DNA of 10,400 nucleotides. It comes from an uncultured Saprospiraceae bacterium. Its GTDB lineage: Bacteria; Bacteroidota; Bacteroidia; Chitinophagales; Saprospiraceae. A program made the position numbers and the translations under genes. The stretch covers positions 1 through 10,400 of the forward strand of contig CALGLY010000268.1 of NCBI GenBank assembly GCA_937959095.1, written 5' to 3'. Position 1 is the first letter of the stretch, and every line of letters starts with the position of its first letter. This document shows positions 6,455 through 10,400 of this stretch, one piece after another. Under the pieces are notes generated by a model. The model was given only the letters and a program-made list of their open reading frames with translations. It ran no database searches and was not told where the DNA came from.

Positions 6455-8671
6455 TTAACGATGTAGCTCCACATAGCCACGATGAACTTGTTCTACACCA
6501 TTCTCTTCAATTTCTAAGAGGTAAAAATAGGTGCCATCAGGCAGTATACGTCCATCCCAAGTACCAAACCAATCGTTTTGATAATTGTTTTGCTCATACA
6601 CCAATGCGCCTCTACGGTTGTAAACTTTTAGAGTATTATTTGGATAAGCATCAATATTGGTAATAAATAAGGCATCATTTAAGCCATCTCCATTTGGCGA
6701 CATGGCAGTAAAAATTTCTACTCCCGCACAAGTAACCGTTACATTTACCGTTGCTACATCACAGCCCACACTATTACAAATTTCGTACTGAAACATATCG
6801 CTTCCGATACAGTTTTTCGAATCGGGAACATAAGTCACTTGCCCGTCTGTTTCCACATAGGCTTGCCCATATTGGGGCGGTACAATAATGCGAATACGTT
6901 CAACTCCACCGAGTATATTATCATTTATTTGAATTGGGATTTGTATACTTGTACTTTGATTCGTACTGATAAAATCATCCTCTGCTATAGGAAATTCTAA
7001 ATAGGGCACGACTCGGATACGGAGATAGGTCGTATCGCAATAGCCAAAATTATCACACAACACAAAGCAGCCTTCGCCTTCGCCGAGTTGCAATCCTGTT
7101 ACCTCTACACAATCTTCCGAAATTGGAACTATTTCTATAGCAGTTCCTGCATTCTCTGGGCAGAGATTTTCGATGGTTCGCAATTGCCCTGGCAATTCAT
7201 CTCGATTGATACAGATTTCCATACTCTGATTGATAAATACAGAATCTCGCACAATGGATGGAACGGGTCTACTTACCTCCACTTTCAGTACAATATAGCT
7301 CGCATTTCCTGCGTCATCAATTAACCAAACACAAGTACTATCAGTTTCTATAGTTTCGCTTTCGTAGGAGAAACATAGCGTATTTTCATTAAATTTAATA
7401 ATGCTATTTTCACGTATACAGGAACGTTCTACCCGCAGGCTTTCCATATCGAAAGCGGAAACATCTAAGCAATAACTCCCTGTTTCTGCTCCTACCAGCA
7501 AGGTATCATACACCAGCGTTGGCTCTACCACATTCACATTTAAGGAAAGCGTATCACAATTGCCAAAGCGGTCGCATATTTGAATACACTCCTCGGTTTT
7601 GCCTTTTGCTACCCCTTTATAGTTCACACAGAGGTCATCTATATTATATGCTGCTTCCAAAATACCTCCATCACCCCCACAGGCTTCAGAAAATTGCTCA
7701 ATAGGACTAGGCATAGCTATAACCGCTCGATCTACACAAAATTCGGATTCTGCCCCTACCAATACTGCTCGATAATAGGTACGGTTCATGGGTTCTCTCA
7801 CCTCAATATTTACTCGCGTCGTATCGCATATCCCAAACTCATCACATATCACAAGCTGCGCTACATCGCTACCAATACTTCGCCCATTGAATTGCACACA
7901 AGCCTCCGACTCGTCTTCCCATGTATAATGTTGTGGCGAAACGGAAATATTCCTAATATCATCTACTTCCCTAATTAATTCGTTGGTTTCTAAGCAAATA
8001 ATACGGCTTTGTCCTTGTTCTAATGTCAGACTTAGCCTGGAAGGTTCTGTACATACTACATTCACAACCAAACTATCGCGACATTGCTCTGCGATATTCC
8101 AAGCCACCAAAAGATGTAAACCCAAAGGCAATTCTACTCCTAAGTGCGTAGGAATAAGATCTATAGTATAATCTGAACTTATGGTTGTATTATTGATGAT
8201 GATATCAATATCTAAATCACTGTATTCATTCTGAGGATTGCCGCCAAAAATCGCTCCATCTACAAATCGAAATCGCCAATTTCCATTTGGATCCCAAACA
8301 TTCATAGAATCTATTAATTGGGAGACGTAAATAAATTCTGTAGAATAACTTGTCCCATTTATTTCCCAATCATTGAGATAGTAAGGGGCAAAGCTTCCAA
8401 TAGCAATAATGCCACTAAGTGGATAATATCGAAGGGTATCAAAAGCACAAGGACTTGTTGTATTTATAGGTTGATTATCGAGTAGGAAGCGAGTGCTAGT
8501 TTCATCATCGGAGGCAAGCGTGGTGCATACATTCGCTGTTCCACCACAGTTCGTTTGTATAATATGAGGGCTAGAAACCAAAAACGTATTGCATTGTGCA
8601 AAGAGATTGGTTTGGCTACCAATTCCCAATAAAAATAAAGTTAAAACTAATGAACGCATTGGCTTCATCAT
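6455..8671 (-). CDS. T9SS type B (gliding-associated CTD) surface protein with four Cys-rich repeats
   Basis: I start this 738-residue protein at the ATG at 8671. A TTG at 8677 is in frame but less likely, and a second ATG lies at 8668. Residues 1-25 are a signal peptide (SLVLTLFLLGIGSQTNLFA, then QC). Residues about 26-208 are an unrecognised N-terminal module. Four tandem repeats follow (about 211-294, 295-384, 385-469, 470-557), most with an [IL]CDxFGxCDT motif and a strand ending in V-x-V. Residues about 560-648 resemble a cadherin/Big_9-like Ig domain (AEDDFISTNQS, then NDNILG, then GQVTYVPD, then FQYEICN). Residues about 651-738 are the gliding-motility-associated C-terminal domain (SPNGDGLNDALFI, then KVYNRRGALVYE, then TWDGRILPDGTYFYLLEI), the type B T9SS signal. 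It is likely exported and adhesin-like or structural; no catalytic motif is seen. A lipoprotein gene follows 51 bp downstream. Confidence 0.9.
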   Translation of the reverse strand: MMKPMRSLVLTLFLLGIGSQTNLFAQCNTFLVSSPHIIQTNCGGTANVCTTLASDDETSTRFLLDNQPINTTSPCAFDTLRYYPLSGIIAIGSFAPYYLNDWEINGTSYSTEFIYVSQLIDSMNVWDPNGNWRFRFVDGAIFGGNPQNEYSDLDIDIIINNTTISSDYTIDLIPTHLGVELPLGLHLLVAWNIAEQCRDSLVVNVVCTEPSRLSLTLEQGQSRIICLETNELIREVDDIRNISVSPQHYTWEDESEACVQFNGRSIGSDVAQLVICDEFGICDTTRVNIEVREPMNRTYYRAVLVGAESEFCVDRAVIAMPSPIEQFSEACGGDGGILEAAYNIDDLCVNYKGVAKGKTEECIQICDRFGNCDTLSLNVNVVEPTLVYDTLLVGAETGSYCLDVSAFDMESLRVERSCIRENSIIKFNENTLCFSYESETIETDSTCVWLIDDAGNASYIVLKVEVSRPVPSIVRDSVFINQSMEICINRDELPGQLRTIENLCPENAGTAIEIVPISEDCVEVTGLQLGEGEGCFVLCDNFGYCDTTYLRIRVVPYLEFPIAEDDFISTNQSTSIQIPIQINDNILGGVERIRIIVPPQYGQAYVETDGQVTYVPDSKNCIGSDMFQYEICNSVGCDVATVNVTVTCAGVEIFTAMSPNGDGLNDALFITNIDAYPNNTLKVYNRRGALVYEQNNYQNDWFGTWDGRILPDGTYFYLLEIEENGVEQVHRGYVELHR

Positions 8672-8703
8672 TTTCAATAAATCGGTCTGTAGATAAGAAT
8701 GTG

Positions 8704-8726
8704 TACGAAATAAGTTCGTAACTTAT
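8704..8726. promoter_or_regulatory. Overlapping alternative hairpins upstream of the type B gene
   Basis: Two inverted repeats share bases and cannot form together. One is TACGAA (8704-8709) with TTCGTA (8715-8720) around a 5-base loop. The other is ATAAGTT (8710-8716) with AACTTAT (8720-8726) around CGT. They lie 33-55 bases before the ATG of the type B gene. A -7-like TATCTTTA (minus strand, 8744-8737) sits just upstream without a TTG partner, so the hairpins may be in the leader or may be an operator. Confidence 0.3.
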
Positions 8727-8792
8727 ATTACTTCCGTAAAGATAACGGATTATTATAGGACTTTTATTCTTTTCCTGAAATGAGTAGAGCAA

Positions 8793-8918
8793 ATACAAGT
8801 GGTTCTCCGACAAATCCCGTGACAAAGCCGAATAAAAAGCAATCACAACACTATTAATCAGGCGTTTTTGTGCTTACTTTTTATTCGCCCACGGAATTTG
8901 TCGGAGAACGATACAAGT
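8793..8918. repeat. 8-bp direct repeats flanking the inverted-repeat element
   Basis: ATACAAGT occurs exactly at 8793-8800 and 8911-8918, directly abutting both ends of the 110-bp inverted-repeat element. The match is exactly 8 bp and does not extend on either side, as expected of a target-site duplication made by transposition. Confidence 0.6.
8801..8910. mobile_element. Candidate 110-bp MITE (non-coding, inverted-repeat element)
   Basis: The outer arms 8802-8821 (GTTCTCCGACAAATCCCGTG) and 8890-8909 are complementary at 19 of 20 positions. Inner arms 8829-8848 and 8868-8887 pair at 18 of 20, including an 11-bp perfect core CGAATAAAAAG. An asymmetric bulge (7 and 2 bases) separates them, and about 19 bases form the tip. 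No coding frame fits. With the 8-bp flanking repeats this has the build of a miniature inverted-repeat transposable element. The left end GGTTCTCC and the 8-bp duplication recall the ISL3 family of insertion sequences (ends beginning GG, 8-bp duplications); that link is inference, and the right end begins with C in place of the first G. The element lies between the polysaccharide co-polymerase gene and the type B gene, both on the minus strand, and its transcript would fold into a long hairpin that could stop read-through. Confidence 0.6.
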
Positions 8919-8927
8919 AAGTAATCA

Positions 8928-8952
8928 GATAATTAGACAATTGTTAATTATC
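8928..8952. terminator. Bulged palindrome overlapping the stop codon of the co-polymerase gene
   Basis: GATAATTA (8928-8935), a single G, ACAA|TTGT (8937-8944), then TAATTATC (8945-8952): 12-bp arms meeting at the centre with one bulged base. It includes the TAA stop (8950-8948) of the minus-strand gene. It could help end transcription or protect the 3' end, but it is A/T-rich, has no loop and no U tract, so a binding-site role is equally possible. Confidence 0.35.
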
Positions 8953-10054
8953 CATTTGTTCGAAAAACCTCTTTCCAATTTACCTCTTTGTAATGATCAA
9001 AAATAAGTACTCCGATAAGACTAAAAACCAAAGCGGCAAGCGTGGCTGCTATTACAAGCAAAGAACGAACCGGGCGCGATTTCACAACTGGTACGGCTGC
9101 TTCATCTAATAAAAAAATAGAGGAAAGCGAGGATTTTTGCACAGTACGTAATTTTTTCAGTTGTTCTTTCTGATAAATCACCTGCATAGAAGCCTCTTCA
9201 TATTCTTCCTCCAAAGCTTGCACCTTCGACATACCTTGATTAAATTTTTCCATTTCTACTTGCAAGGCTTCTACTTCTTTCTTTATTCCTTTTACAGTAG
9301 CGTCTAGGTACATTATAGAATCTCGACTAGCGCGTCGGTTACTCTTGAGGGCTTCTAGGCGCGCTGCGGAACTCGTCAATTTTCCTTTGCGTGCTATAAT
9401 GAGAGCAGATAAGGATTCACTCTGTGAATCAATATTATAAACTCCATAGCGACTCCGTAGAGCTTGAGTACTATCACTCAATATTGCTAAGAGGTGTTGT
9501 TTTTCTATTACACTTTGCTCTATAGTATTGACTTGGCTTTGTTGGAGGGCTTTTACCATGTGTAGGTTGATACTATCTATTTTGAGGCGCGCTGCCTTTG
9601 TCATTGCTGTCGCAATGATAGGGTCTTTATCCTCTATAGATAGCTGTATGGCATCCATTTTGGTGCGCTTCACTTCAAAAAGATCTGCCAAAGCCAATCG
9701 GATATAATAAGGTGCTTTCGCACTACTCGTATCTATATCGTAATGCTCATACAAATCAAATTCTTCTATCAGATAATTTTGCAATTCGGCTGATTCTGCA
9801 ATACTAATGAGGCGATCATTATCATTATTCGTACCAAAAGGCTGCGGATCTCTAGTAGTTGTTCCGAATAAGCCCCGCTCTGTCAGTAAATCAGGATTCA
9901 CTGACAGAAAAGTAGTGTATGATTGATAATAAACTGGCAACAGCAATACCACTATAATGCTACCGATAGCCACGATAGCACAAACAGTAATGATATAACG
10001 AATATATTCAAAAATGGTGCTTACAACACCTAACAAACTATCCCTTTGCTCCAT
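8948..10054 (-). CDS. Wzz-like polysaccharide co-polymerase (chain-length determinant), no kinase domain
   Basis: This 368-residue protein has the plan of an inner-membrane polysaccharide co-polymerase. A first membrane helix (about 19-40, ending LLLPVYYQSYTTFLSV) is followed by a large periplasmic part, and a second helix lies at about 330-352. After the first helix there is a region where DRLISIAESAELQNYLIEEF (80-99) resembles the alpha/beta base of Wzz proteins. Long charged heptad-like helices run about 175-305 (for example EVEALQVEMEKFN and VQALEEEYEEASMQVIYQKEQL). The proline-containing approach to helix 2 (DEAAVPVVKSRPVRSLL, P322 and P328) is also typical of the family. Only about 15 cytoplasmic residues follow and there are no Walker motifs, so it is not a Wzc-type tyrosine kinase. 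The expected role is setting O-antigen or exopolysaccharide length together with a Wzy polymerase. No other polysaccharide gene is identifiable in the window. A good promoter lies about 100 bp upstream of the ATG at 10054. Confidence 0.85.
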   Translation of the reverse strand: MEQRDSLLGVVSTIFEYIRYIITVCAIVAIGSIIVVLLLPVYYQSYTTFLSVNPDLLTERGLFGTTTRDPQPFGTNNDNDRLISIAESAELQNYLIEEFDLYEHYDIDTSSAKAPYYIRLALADLFEVKRTKMDAIQLSIEDKDPIIATAMTKAARLKIDSINLHMVKALQQSQVNTIEQSVIEKQHLLAILSDSTQALRSRYGVYNIDSQSESLSALIIARKGKLTSSAARLEALKSNRRASRDSIMYLDATVKGIKKEVEALQVEMEKFNQGMSKVQALEEEYEEASMQVIYQKEQLKKLRTVQKSSLSSIFLLDEAAVPVVKSRPVRSLLVIAATLAALVFSLIGVLIFDHYKEVNWKEVFRTNG

Positions 10055-10153
10055 TAAATAATAATATAAATGCGATAGTCAATAGTCCAAATCGAGAAGT
10101 TAGTATTTGACTGTTACTAAGTACACGAAATGCCACATCGCTTGTTTATGCGA

Positions 10154-10185
10154 CAAAAGTAGGAAACTTTAAGGGAATATAGCAA
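10154..10185 (-). promoter_or_regulatory. Bacteroidota-type promoter for the co-polymerase gene
   Basis: On the minus strand, TTG (10185-10183), 21 bases, then TACTTTTG (10161-10154), a full match to the -7 consensus TAnnTTTG. It implies a leader of roughly 90 bases before the ATG at 10054. This is the best promoter match in the window. Confidence 0.55.
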
Positions 10186-10283
10186 TTGCATAAAAGTTGG
10201 TGATAGGATTAATCTATAAAGTACACTCGAAGGGAGTTTTTAGCTCAATTGTGTCTCTTAATTTAGGAGGTGAAATCAATTGT
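10183..10283. repeat. Three CAATTG palindromes upstream of the co-polymerase promoter
   Basis: CAATTG is found at 10183-10188 (overlapping the TTG box), 10246-10251 and 10277-10282. The last two are within the identical octamer TCAATTGT. Start-to-start distances are 63 and 31 bp, close to six and three helical turns. They may be operator sites, but CAATTG is common in AT-rich DNA. The remainder of the 290-bp spacer 10055-10344 shows no gene, RNA or terminator that I can support. Confidence 0.25.
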
Positions 10284-10344
10284 CAAGGCGTCTTAAAAAT
10301 AAGTAATGGGAATGTAATACACTGTAACAGAAATTTCTTTGCAT

Positions 10345-10400
10345 TTATGACTGCTTCTTTTTCCAGTTTTCTTCGTTCCAAAATCGGGCTTCATAACCAG
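10345..10400 (-). CDS. Probable C-terminal stub of a minus-strand gene
   Basis: From the right edge, the minus strand reads GYEARFWNEENWKKKQS and then TAA (10347-10345). The mix of aromatic and charged residues ending in a lysine-rich tail looks like a genuine protein C-terminus, and the strand and spacing fit an upstream neighbour of the co-polymerase gene, perhaps in the same envelope locus. Only 17 residues are visible, so no family can be named. A second open minus frame runs over the same bases to 10400, so the reading frame is not certain. Confidence 0.35.
   Translation of the reverse strand, partial: GYEARFWNEENWKKKQS

Noticed and set aside
7519..7978. Plus-strand open frames of 60-130 codons opposite the type B gene
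   Set aside because: They are antisense shadows of a well-supported coding sequence and show no domain or sensible start context.
8585..8600. FAQC in the type B protein signal peptide read as a lipobox
   Set aside because: Gln just before the Cys does not fit the small residue a lipobox requires; cleavage after Ala by signal peptidase I fits better, and type B T9SS substrates are normally not lipoproteins.
8672..8677. TTG at 8677 as the start of the type B protein
   Set aside because: It adds only two residues before an ATG at 8671, and the signal peptide is complete from the ATG.
10265..10310. AGGAGGTG on the plus strand as a ribosome-binding site for a small gene
   Set aside because: The only frames behind it (TTG at 10280-10282, ATG soon after) end within a few codons. 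Strong Shine-Dalgarno sites are not the rule in this phylum.

Overview
The window reads as chromosomal DNA of a Bacteroidota, most likely a Saprospiria-type (Lewinella/Saprospira-like) marine or free-living bacterium. The reasons are two secreted proteins with the two classes of type IX secretion (T9SS) C-terminal sorting domain (type A at 1-1022, gliding-associated type B at 6455-8671), SPII lipoproteins, a sensor kinase with the MTHEFKTPI H-box common in this phylum, promoter-like TTG-N19/21-TAnnTTTG elements, and start codons without strong Shine-Dalgarno sites. Assignment below phylum is an inference.

Layout. Positions 1-1022 (+): 3' end of a large T9SS type A cell-surface protein, closed by a 13-bp perfect hairpin shared with the convergent RNase H gene (1105-1734, -). 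An AT-rich spacer with a direct repeat and promoter-like boxes leads into a membrane sensor histidine kinase (2015-3472, +) with no response regulator next to it. Then comes a strongly AT-rich two-gene segment: an NAD(P)-binding SDR/DUF2867 protein (3508-4929, +) convergent with an unknown lipoprotein (4957-5757, -). Composition recovers at about 5.8 kb. From there everything runs on the minus strand: an unknown lipoprotein (5825-6403) 51 bp downstream of a 738-residue T9SS type B adhesin-like protein (6455-8671), probably one transcript; a 276-bp spacer holding a 110-bp inverted-repeat element with 8-bp flanking direct repeats (MITE candidate); a two-TM polysaccharide co-polymerase (Wzz-like, 8948-10054) with a good promoter upstream; and a probable C-terminal stub of another minus-strand gene at the right edge.

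The common theme of the right half is the cell envelope: T9SS export, lipoproteins and surface polysaccharide length control. I see no defence island, CRISPR array, tRNA, rRNA or phage module, and no clear multi-gene new system. The observations most worth a second look are the MITE-like element, the four tandem six-cysteine repeats in the type B protein, whose pairwise cysteine losses suggest a disulfide pattern, and the AT-rich insert directly behind an orphan kinase.
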